Assembly (NCBI GenBank): GCA_963812505.1
Contig: CAWEVM010000012.1
Location: 57,756-121,755 of the forward strand
Direction: 5' to 3'
DNA: 64,000 bases
Origin: JAMXLO01 sp963812505
GTDB lineage: Bacteria; Pseudomonadota; Alphaproteobacteria; Acetobacterales; Acetobacteraceae
This document shows, in pieces, positions 43,029 through 50,880 of the stretch; within the stretch, counting starts at the first letter, position 1; every line of letters begins with the position of its first letter. A program made the position numbers and the translations under genes. The notes below the pieces were generated by a model that worked only from the letters and a program-made list of their open reading frames with translations, had not been told where the DNA came from and searched no databases.

Positions 43029-44120
43029 TCAGATCGCCGCCTCGGTCTCGTTGTCGAAGAAATGCAGTCGCTCGGGATTGACCGCCAGACGGAGCTTTTC
43101 ATGCACCTTCGCGGTGGCGGTCGGTTCGACCGAAGCAACCATCGCCGCCGAGCCAACGGCAACGTCGAGCAGGATTTCGGAGCCGAGCCGCTCGACAACC
43201 TCGACTGCGGCATCAAAGCTCAGGTCCTGCGGATCGCCGTCGCCGGCAATGTGCATGTCCTCCGGTCGAACCCCGAACGTGACCTCCTTGCCGGCATAGG
43301 CACCAAGGCGCGGTGCGATTGGCTGCGGAACCTTGATGCGGATGCCGTCGTTTTCGGCCCAGAATGAGCCATTTTGCGCCGCGATGCGCACACCGGCGAA
43401 GTTCATCGCTGGGGAGCCGATAAAGCCGGCGACGAAGCGATTGGCTGGGCTGTTGTAGAGGTCCATCGGGTCACCGACCTGCTGCACCCTGCCATCGCGC
43501 ATGACGACGACGCGGTCCCCCAGGGTCATCGCCTCGACCTGATCATGGGTCACGTAGATCGCGGTGGTGCCGAGCCGATCGTGCAACTTCTTCAGCTCGA
43601 CGCGCATCTGCACGCGCAATTTGGCGTCAAGATTGGACAGCGGCTCGTCGAACAGAAAGACCTGCGGATGGCGGACGATAGCTCGGCCCAAGGCCACGCG
43701 CTGGCGCTGGCCGCCTGAGAGCTGACGCGGCTTGCGTTTCAGCAATTCCTGGATGCCGAGAATCTCGGCTGCCTCTCGTACCCGCCGCGCGATCTCAGGC
43801 TTATCGAACTTCCGCATTTTCAGGCCGAAGGCCATGTTGTCGTGCACGCTCATATGCGGGTAGAGCGCGTAATTCTGGAAGACCATCGCGATGTCACGAT
43901 CCATCGGCGGCAGTTCGTTGACGACCTTCTCGTCGATTGAGATGTTCCCCGACGTGATGCTTTCGAGCCCCGCGACCATGCGCAGGGTCGTCGTCTTGCC
44001 ACAGCCCGATGGTCCGACCAGAACGACGAATTCCTGATCGTGGATTTCGAGGTTCACGTCGATGACCGCGTGAACCTCGTCGTATTTCTTGTTCAAGCTG
44101 CGCAGCACCACACGGGCCAT
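43029..44120 (-). CDS. Sugar ABC transporter ATP-binding protein (MalK/UgpC family)
   Basis: 363 residues. Walker A GPSGCGKTT, Q-loop MVFQNYALYPHMSV, signature LSGGQRQRVALGRAIVR, Walker B VFLFDEPLSNLDA and H-loop YVTHDQVEAM are all intact in the first 210 residues; a TOBE/OB regulatory domain follows. It energises import through the two permeases encoded upstream. The gene lies 4 bases after the second permease stop and upstream of the binding-protein genes. Confidence 0.95.
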   Translation of the reverse strand: MARVVLRSLNKKYDEVHAVIDVNLEIHDQEFVVLVGPSGCGKTTTLRMVAGLESITSGNISIDEKVVNELPPMDRDIAMVFQNYALYPHMSVHDNMAFGLKMRKFDKPEIARRVREAAEILGIQELLKRKPRQLSGGQRQRVALGRAIVRHPQVFLFDEPLSNLDAKLRVQMRVELKKLHDRLGTTAIYVTHDQVEAMTLGDRVVVMRDGRVQQVGDPMDLYNSPANRFVAGFIGSPAMNFAGVRIAAQNGSFWAENDGIRIKVPQPIAPRLGAYAGKEVTFGVRPEDMHIAGDGDPQDLSFDAAVEVVERLGSEILLDVAVGSAAMVASVEPTATAKVHEKLRLAVNPERLHFFDNETEAAI

Positions 44121-44124
44121 GTGC

Positions 44125-44976
44125 TCAACCCTTCACCGATCCAGTGATGCCGGACACGTAGTATTCGACGAAGAACGAATAGACGAAGGCGACGGGGATC
44201 GATCCCAGCAAGGCGCCTGCCATGAGCTCGCCCCAAAAGAACACGTCGCCACGCACCAATTCCGAAGTGACGCCCACCGGCACAGTCTTCTGTTCGGGCG
44301 ATGACAGGAACACCAGCGCGTAGATGAACTCGTTCCACGACAGGGTGAAGGCGAATATCCCGGCCGACAGGATGCCCGGAATTGCCACCGGGAAGATGAT
44401 GTACAGCATCGCCTTCCAGCGTGGTGCGCCGTCGATGCGGGCGCATTCCTCCAGCTCTTTTGGGATTGACTTGAAGTACCCCATCAGGAGCCAGGTGCAG
44501 AACGGGATCAGGAAGGTCGGGTAGGTCAGGATCAAGGCCCACGGCGAATCGCCGAGTTTGAAATTACGGATGATGTCGGAGAGGGGGATGAACAGGAGAG
44601 TTTGCGGCACCAGGTAGGTGATGAAGATGCCGGTGCCGATAGTGCCGGCGAATGGGAACTTGAGCCGCGACAGCGCATAGCCGGCCAACAGCCCGCAGAA
44701 CAGCGATATTGCCGTCGCTGCCAACGAGATGATCATCGTGTTCAGCATCCAGGTGGTGAACAGCGTCTCGGTCAGCAGGTCATGGATATGCTCGAATGTC
44801 GGATGCGTGGTCCAGAATGGCGCGTAGTTCGGTGCGCTCCAGGGTCGGTACAGCTCCTTGTCCGGCCGCAGGGTGGTGATGACCATCCAATAGAACGGAA
44901 AAAGTAGCGCGACGACGAACGCGGTCACCGGCACATAGAAAAACACCCAGCGCCGCCAGGAGGCTCCCTCGATCAT
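44125..44976 (-). CDS. Sugar ABC transporter permease, MalG-type
   Basis: 283-residue inner-membrane protein with six hydrophobic segments. The EAA loop is IPKELEECARIDGAPRWKAM (about 180-200), the docking site for the ATPase. IMPLS-like start is lacking but the family length and order fit a MalG/UgpE component. Located between the MalF-type permease and the ATPase gene, with gaps of 3 and 4 bases, so the three are co-translated. Confidence 0.94.
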   Translation of the reverse strand: MIEGASWRRWVFFYVPVTAFVVALLFPFYWMVITTLRPDKELYRPWSAPNYAPFWTTHPTFEHIHDLLTETLFTTWMLNTMIISLAATAISLFCGLLAGYALSRLKFPFAGTIGTGIFITYLVPQTLLFIPLSDIIRNFKLGDSPWALILTYPTFLIPFCTWLLMGYFKSIPKELEECARIDGAPRWKAMLYIIFPVAIPGILSAGIFAFTLSWNEFIYALVFLSSPEQKTVPVGVTSELVRGDVFFWGELMAGALLGSIPVAFVYSFFVEYYVSGITGSVKG

Positions 44977-44979
44977 GGC

Positions 44980-45924
44980 CTACAGGGTCTCCGTCCGACG
45001 GATGTACAACAACTGGACAATCACCACGAGCAGCAGGATCGGGAAGATTGCCAGCGAGATAGCAGCACCTTGGCTGAGCAGTCCGGTGCCAATGCCAAGC
45101 TGGTAGGCGTAGGTCGCAAAAAGCTGCGTGGCATTGGCAGGGCCGCCGCCGGTCAGCACGTAGACGAGTTGGAAATCGGCGAAGGTCTGGATTACCGAGA
45201 ACAGCACGATCACAAGCGTCACCGGCAGGAGCAGCGGCCAGGTCACATGGCGGAAGCGCTGCCAGGCGCGGGCACCATCGATTGCTGCGGCCTCATGCAA
45301 TTCGGGGCTGATTGTTTGCAGACCCGCGAGCAGGCTGATCGCGTAGAAAGGTACGCCGCGCCAGACATTGACGATGATCACGGAGACCATCGCCAGGGTC
45401 GGATCGCCTAGCCAGTTGATGCGGGTACGGATGATCCCAAGATGGAACAGCATCCAGTTGAGGACGCTGAATGTCGGGTCGAACATCCATTTCCAGGCGA
45501 AGGTCGACAGCACGGTCGGTATGATAAATGGCAAAAGAATGAAGGCGCGCATCATCGCCTTGCCGCGGAAATTCCGGTTGAGCAGCAAAGCCAGCCACAA
45601 TCCTAGCGCGAGTTTGAAAACCGTCGTGACGAAGGTGTAGAGGCAGGTATTCCAGACCGCGACCTGGAAGATATCGTCGTGCCAGATTTTGACGAAATTA
45701 TCGAGGCCGACGAAGTGGCCGGGGACCCCGACCTTGGTATCGGTCACCGACAGAAGGATACCGTTGATGAACGGATGGGCGATGAACAGGCAGAGCAGGA
45801 TCACCGTCGGCAGCAACAGGCAGGTTGCCAGCCAACGTTCGTCTTCGAGCAGGCGCGTGATCGGTCCGCGCTGTGGAGAGCGGACATACTGCAGTCGTGG
45901 AGCGGCAACTTCTGCGGTCGCCAT
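44980..45924 (-). CDS. Sugar ABC transporter permease, MalF-type
   Basis: 314 residues, six hydrophobic segments. The EAA loop ISPELHEAAAIDGARAWQRF (about 220-240) is typical of UgpA/MalF permeases. A long cytoplasmic N-terminus (about 1-30, with RSPQRGPITRLLEDER) precedes the first helix. It is the first gene of the cluster permease-permease-ATPase-binding protein-binding protein. A pair of direct repeats at 45968-46003 lies just upstream. Confidence 0.94.
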   Translation of the reverse strand: MATAEVAAPRLQYVRSPQRGPITRLLEDERWLATCLLLPTVILLCLFIAHPFINGILLSVTDTKVGVPGHFVGLDNFVKIWHDDIFQVAVWNTCLYTFVTTVFKLALGLWLALLLNRNFRGKAMMRAFILLPFIIPTVLSTFAWKWMFDPTFSVLNWMLFHLGIIRTRINWLGDPTLAMVSVIIVNVWRGVPFYAISLLAGLQTISPELHEAAAIDGARAWQRFRHVTWPLLLPVTLVIVLFSVIQTFADFQLVYVLTGGGPANATQLFATYAYQLGIGTGLLSQGAAISLAIFPILLLVVIVQLLYIRRTETL

Positions 45925-45967
45925 AGGCGTTTCCTTCCGGCGTTTTCACGGCATCTGCCAGTTGTCC

Positions 45968-46003
45968 TGACCGACGAAGTTTCTGCTAGCCGTGACCGAC
46001 GAA
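45968..46003. promoter_or_regulatory. Direct repeat upstream of sugar transporter operon
   Basis: TGACCGACGAA occurs twice with 25 bases between starts (45968 and 45993), in the 144-base gap before the MalF-type permease. The spacing is between two and three helical turns. A candidate operator; no regulator is encoded nearby. Confidence 0.3.
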
Positions 46004-46068
46004 TTTATGAAGGAACCCTAGAGACAACGTCAGGGACGCACAAGTGGAGACCGCTTCAGGCTAAGCCG

Positions 46069-48936
46069 CTACTCCGCTGCCTCCGCGTAGGCCTCGAGCG
46101 GCGCGCAGGTGCAGATCAGATTGCGATCACCATAAACGTTGTCCACCCGCTTCACCGGCGGCCAGTATTTCGCCGTCGCGACCCACGGGAGCGGGAACGC
46201 CGCCTGTTCGCGCGAATATCCGTGCGTCCATACATGCGCCATGACATCGCGGGCAGTGTGCGGCGCGTGCTTCAAGGGGTTGTCCGCCTTGTCGAGCCTG
46301 CCAGCGGCGATCGCGGCGATCTCCGCGCGGATCGCGATCATCGCCTCGCAGAACCGGTCCAGTTCGACCTTGCTCTCGCTTTCCGTGGGTTCGATCATCA
46401 GCGTGCCGGCGACCGGCCACGACATGGTCGGCGCGTGGAAGCCGAAATCCATCAGGCGCTTGGCGATGTCCTCGACCATCACGCCGGCCTCGGCCTGAAA
46501 GCCGCGGCAGTCGATGATACACTCATGCGCCACCATGCCGCCGGCACCGGCGTAAAGCACGGGGTAGTGCCCGCACAGCCGGTTCGCGATGTAGTTGGCG
46601 CTGAGGATCGCCACCTCGGTGGCGCGCTTCAGGCCCGCGGCGCCCATCATGCGGATATACGCATACGAGATTGGCAGGATCATCGCGCTGCCGAAGGGGC
46701 CAGCCGACACGGGACCGAAGCCGCTCGCCGGTCCGGCATCCGCGCGCAACGGATGGTTCGGCAGATGCGGGGCGAGATGCGCGGCGACGCCAATCGGCCC
46801 CACCCCCGGGCCGCCACCGCCATGCGGAATGCAGAACGTCTTGTGCAAATTGAGATGGCAGACATCGGCGCCGATCGCTGCGGGGCTGGTCAAACCGACC
46901 TGTGCGTTGAGATTGGCGCCGTCCATGTATACTTGGCCGCCACGCAAGTGGACGATGTCGCAGATTTCGCGGATCGACACTTCGAAGACGCCATGTGTGC
47001 TGGGATAGGTGACCATCAGCGCCGCCAGCCTGTCGGCGTGCTTGTCGGCCTTGGCACGCAGGTCGGCCACATCGATGTTGCCGTCACGATCGCAGCCGAC
47101 CACCACAACCTGAAGGCCGGCCATCGCGGCACTCGCCGGGTTTGTGCCATGCGCGCTGGACGGAATGAGGCAGATGCTGCGGTGTTTCTCGCCGCGGGCT
47201 TCGTGGTATGCGCGGATCGCCAGCAGGCCGGAATACTCGCCCTGCGATCCGGCGTTCGGCTGTAGCGTGACGGCGGCAAAGCCGGTGATCGCCTTCAACC
47301 AGTCCGTCAGGCACGTGATCAGTTCGGCATAGCCCTGGGTCTGGTCGGGTGGCGCGAACGGATGGATCGCGGTGAAGCCGGGCAGGGTGATCGGTATCAT
47401 CTCGGCCGAGGCATTGAGCTTCATCGTGCATGAACCGAGCGGGATCATGCTGCGCGTGAGCGCGATGTCCTTCTCCTCAAGGCGCTTGAGGTAGCGCAGC
47501 ATCTCGTGCTCGGAATGATGCTCGTTGAACACTGCCTGTTCGAGGAACGCTGTGTTTCGCGCAAGCTCCGCGGGAACCGACGGCGCCGCGCTGCTCAACG
47601 TGCCACCCAGTACTGCGGCCAGACTTGTCAGCTCCTCGCGCGTCACCGTCTCGTCGAGTGCGATGCTGACCTGCATGTCGTTGATGCGCCTCAGGTTGAA
47701 GCCCTGGGTCAGCGCCTTCTGGATCAGCGTATCGGAGTTCGGGGTCTCGATCGCGATGGTGTCGAAGAACGCGTCGTGCAGCACGCGATGGCCGGCCTGC
47801 CGCGCCGCATCGGCCAGCATCCGGGCTTGCAGGTTGACGCGCCGCGCGATGCGCTTCAGTCCCTCCGGCCCATGCCACACCGCATAACAGCCGGCGATCA
47901 CCGCCAGAAGGACCTGCGACGTACAGATGTTCGACGTCGCCTTCTCGCGCCGGATGTGCTGCTCGCGAGTCTGCAAGGCCAGCCGCATCGCTGGTTCGCC
48001 GGCTGCATCCAGCGACACGCCGACCAGCCTTCCCGGCATGTGCCGCCTGTAGGCGTCGCGCGTCGCAAGATAGCCCGCATGCGGCCCGCCAAATCCCATC
48101 GGCACGCCGAAACGCTGCGACGAACCCACCACGACATCGGCGCCCATCTCGCCCGGCGGTGTCAGCAGCGCCAGCGACAGCGGATCGGCGCAGACTAAGA
48201 CCAGCGCATCCGCCTCATGCGCGGCGCTGATCTCCGGCGACAGCTCGCGCACCGCGCCGGTGGTGCCGGGATATTGCAGCACTAGCGCAAATGGCTGCGC
48301 CGCGCCGATCGCCGCCGCATCGCCAGGAGCGACATCGATCAGGCTGATGCCGATTGGCCGCGCGCGCGTCGCCAGCACAGCGCGGGTCTGCGGATGCACA
48401 TCAGTCGCCACTGCCAGCACGTCAGAGTTCGTCTTGCTGACGGCATGCGCCATCGCCATCGCCTCGGCTGCCGCTGTGCCTTCATCGAGCAGCGATGCGT
48501 TGGCAATCTCCATCGCCGTCAGCTCGCAGATCATAGTCTGGAAGTTGAGCAGCGCCTCCAGGCGCCCCTGCGCGATCTCCGCCTGATACGGCGTGTAAGC
48601 AGTGTACCAGCCAGGATTTTCGAGCACATTGCGCTGGATCACCGGTGGCGTGTGAGTGCCGTGGTAGCCCATTCCGATCAGCGACTTCTTCAGCGTGTTT
48701 CCGGCCGCCAGCCCACGCAGTTCCGCCATGACCGCCGCCTCATCGATAGGCGGCGGCAGATCGAGTGTCTGATTGGTACGGATCGAGGGCGGCACGGTCT
48801 TCGCCGCCAGATCATTCAGCGTCGCCGCGCCCACCACGTGCAGCATCGCGGCGATGTCGGCTTCCGACGGACCGATGTGACGTGCAACAAAGCTGTCGGC
48901 CGCTTCGAGTAAGGCCAGCTCGGCGAGTGCGTCCAT
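46069..48936 (-). CDS. gcvP: Glycine dehydrogenase (decarboxylating), P protein
   Basis: 955 residues, the length of a single-chain P protein. It contains FVARHIGPSEADIAAML at the N-terminus, MGYHGTHTPPVIQRNVLENP, ITLPGFTAIHPFAP, and the pyridoxal phosphate site NLHKTFCIPHGGGGPGVGP (the Lys forms the Schiff base). It decarboxylates glycine and passes the aminomethyl group to lipoyl-GcvH. Its start overlaps the gcvH stop (ATGA). Last gene of the glycine cleavage operon. Confidence 0.97.
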   Translation of the reverse strand: MDALAELALLEAADSFVARHIGPSEADIAAMLHVVGAATLNDLAAKTVPPSIRTNQTLDLPPPIDEAAVMAELRGLAAGNTLKKSLIGMGYHGTHTPPVIQRNVLENPGWYTAYTPYQAEIAQGRLEALLNFQTMICELTAMEIANASLLDEGTAAAEAMAMAHAVSKTNSDVLAVATDVHPQTRAVLATRARPIGISLIDVAPGDAAAIGAAQPFALVLQYPGTTGAVRELSPEISAAHEADALVLVCADPLSLALLTPPGEMGADVVVGSSQRFGVPMGFGGPHAGYLATRDAYRRHMPGRLVGVSLDAAGEPAMRLALQTREQHIRREKATSNICTSQVLLAVIAGCYAVWHGPEGLKRIARRVNLQARMLADAARQAGHRVLHDAFFDTIAIETPNSDTLIQKALTQGFNLRRINDMQVSIALDETVTREELTSLAAVLGGTLSSAAPSVPAELARNTAFLEQAVFNEHHSEHEMLRYLKRLEEKDIALTRSMIPLGSCTMKLNASAEMIPITLPGFTAIHPFAPPDQTQGYAELITCLTDWLKAITGFAAVTLQPNAGSQGEYSGLLAIRAYHEARGEKHRSICLIPSSAHGTNPASAAMAGLQVVVVGCDRDGNIDVADLRAKADKHADRLAALMVTYPSTHGVFEVSIREICDIVHLRGGQVYMDGANLNAQVGLTSPAAIGADVCHLNLHKTFCIPHGGGGPGVGPIGVAAHLAPHLPNHPLRADAGPASGFGPVSAGPFGSAMILPISYAYIRMMGAAGLKRATEVAILSANYIANRLCGHYPVLYAGAGGMVAHECIIDCRGFQAEAGVMVEDIAKRLMDFGFHAPTMSWPVAGTLMIEPTESESKVELDRFCEAMIAIRAEIAAIAAGRLDKADNPLKHAPHTARDVMAHVWTHGYSREQAAFPLPWVATAKYWPPVKRVDNVYGDRNLICTCAPLEAYAEAAE

Positions 48937-49325
48937 CAGTCCAAGGTCTCCACATATTCGTCGTAGGCGGCGGCATCCATCAGGGCGTCGAACGCATCGG
49001 TGTCATCGATCTCGATGCGGAAGAACCAGCCTTCGCCTTCGGCGTCGCTGTTCACGATCGAGGGGTCGTCGATGATGGTCTGGTTGGTCTCCACCACCTT
49101 GCCGGTGAGCGGCGCATAGAGATCAGAAGCAGCTTTCACGCTCTCCACCACTGCGCAGGCCTCCTCCGCTGCGACGTCGCGGCCGATCTCGGGCAGCTCG
49201 ACGAACACCACGTCACCGAGCTGTTCCTGCGCGTGGTCTGTGATGCCGACGGTGGCTATGTCGCCATCCAATCGGATCCATTCATGCTCTCTCGTGTAGC
49301 GGATGTCCGTAGGAGGTTTGGCCAT
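48936..49325 (-). CDS. gcvH: Glycine cleavage system H protein
   Basis: 129-residue lipoyl carrier. The lipoyl lysine is K64 in VESVKAASDLYAP, and the N-terminal YTREHEWIRLDG and GITDHAQEQLGDVVFVELP are typical. It shuttles the aminomethyl group between GcvP and GcvT and is reoxidised by dihydrolipoyl dehydrogenase (lpdA at 5.3 kb can serve). It lies 16 bases after gcvT and overlaps gcvP. Confidence 0.97.
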   Translation of the reverse strand: MAKPPTDIRYTREHEWIRLDGDIATVGITDHAQEQLGDVVFVELPEIGRDVAAEEACAVVESVKAASDLYAPLTGKVVETNQTIIDDPSIVNSDAEGEGWFFRIEIDDTDAFDALMDAAAYDEYVETLD

Positions 49326-49341
49326 GGAGAATATCCTTGTG

Positions 49342-50473
49342 TCAGCGGGCGTAGCGGTGCGGGACGAACGGCAGTGGCACGACGTGCGCGGGCAATGGCT
49401 TGCCGCGCACCATCAGATGCAGCGTGGTGCCGTCGGTGGTGAGGCCCTTGCGGACATAGCCCATGGCGATCGGCGCGCTCAGTGTCGGGGAGAAGCCGCC
49501 GGAGGTAACTGTACCGGCCTCGGTGCCGTCGCCGGCGACAATTTCGGTCAGCGCGCGTGCGGGCGCTCGGCCATCGGGACGGATGCCCACGCGGCGGCGC
49601 GGCGTGCCGTGTTCCAACTGGTCGCGGATCACCGCGGCGCCAGGAAAGTCCCAGGCATTGCGCCGCGGCCTGCCGATCACCCAGGCGAGGTCGGCCTCGA
49701 TCGGCGAAGTCAGCTCGTCGATGTCATTGCCGTAGAGGCACAGGCCTGCTTCCAGCCGCAGGGAATCGCGTGCGCCGAGACCGGCGGGGATGACTTCGGG
49801 TTCGTCCAGAATGCGCTGAGCCAGGGCCTGGGCGCTTTCGGCGGAAAGCGATATCTCGAACCCATCCTCGCCGGTGTAGCCGGAGCGCGCGACCAGGCAG
49901 GGGATCCCTGCGAGAGTGACCGCGGCCATGCCCATGAACGGGATCTGCGCGGCTTCGGGGGCAACACGGCTGATCACCGCCGCGGCGGCAGGGCCTTGCA
50001 GTGCCAGCAGGGCGCGGTCGTCATGCTCATGGAGTTGCACGCCGGACGGCAGGTTGGCAGCGATGTGGCTGAAGTCGATTTCCTTGCGGCTCGCATTCAC
50101 CACCAGGAACAGTTTCTCACCGCCGGGATTCGCCACCATCAGGTCGTCGAGGATGCCGCCCGCCTCGTTGGTCAGCAGCGTGTAGCGTTGACGGCCCGGC
50201 TTCAGGCCGAGCAGATCGCCGGGAACCAGCCGCTCAAGCGCGGCGGCTGCGGTGGCGCCAGTCAGTGTCGCTTGGCCCATGTGCGAGACGTCGAACAGTG
50301 CCGCATGCGCCCGGCAATGCAGGTGTTCGGCCAGCACGCCCCGGTACCTGTACCGGCATCGAGTAGCCGGCGAACTCCACCATCCGCGCACCGAGCGCGC
50401 GGTGCCAGGCGTCAAGCGGCACAGTCCTCAGCTTCTTGGGCGTGGGATCGTCCGGCAGCGCGTTTTCGATCAA
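49342..50473 (-). pseudogene. gcvT: Aminomethyltransferase (T protein) with one-base frameshift
   Basis: The first about 43 residues (MIENALPDDPTPKKLRTVPL, then FAGYSMPVQ) lie in one frame and the remainder (YRGVLAEHLHCRAHAALFDV onward to RYAR) in another. The switch occurs at GGTACCTGTACC near 50345-50350, where one extra C on the + strand (G in the gene) breaks MPVQ-YRGVLAEH. Otherwise the 375-residue protein is complete, with VSHMGQ and the tetrahydrofolate region SGYTGEDGFEIS intact. The start is TTG with a GGAG site, behind a glycine riboswitch. A +1 indel may be a sequencing error, because gcvH and gcvP look healthy. Confidence 0.88.
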
Positions 50474-50519
50474 TGGTCAGCTCCGCAAGGGTCATGCGCC
50501 GGCGATCCGTGCCGGTGTC

Positions 50520-50715
50520 GCTGACCCCCCTCTGTCGCGGTACCTGAAAGATTGAGGGCGCTGTGCGGCGCCCCTTACCTCTTCGGTGCGGCAGGCGAGT
50601 GGCGCGCCGGCCGGCTTTCCAGAGATCCCTGATCCCGCCGCGGTCCTTTTGCCTGAGCGTTTCCGGGGGCCGGTTGCGCCTTCGGCGGCGGATGCGACTC
50701 CGCTCTCTCCCGCGC
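50520..50715 (-). ncRNA. Tandem glycine riboswitch
   Basis: Two aptamers read leftward into gcvT. Aptamer 1 (about 50715-50618) has GGGAGAG at its 5' side, GCCGAAGG, and the core CTCAGGCAAAAGGACCG, closing with CTCTGGAAAG. Aptamer 2 (about 50600-50522) has CACCGAAGAGGTAAGGGGCG and CTTTCAGGTACCGCGACAGAGGGG in shorter blocks. These are the conserved glycine riboswitch features, in the usual tandem order, about 50 bases before the gcvT start. Glycine is expected to switch on the gcv operon. Confidence 0.92.
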
Positions 50716-50880
50716 CGGGTGGCCGGGACACCGAAAGGATGCCGGAAAAGGGGTTAAGAGACAATGACGTATTGCTGTGTCCGCACGAAACGTCCTGCCT
50801 TCCCTGACTCCCGGCCGCGAAATTAAGTTTGGCTGATCAAACGATTTGACGCGTCGGCCCGGACGGCAGAAGCATCGCGC

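Noticed and set aside
46671..47265. Part of a 528-codon + strand frame starting at 45679
   Set aside because: Antisense to gcvP and the MalF-type permease; no motifs.
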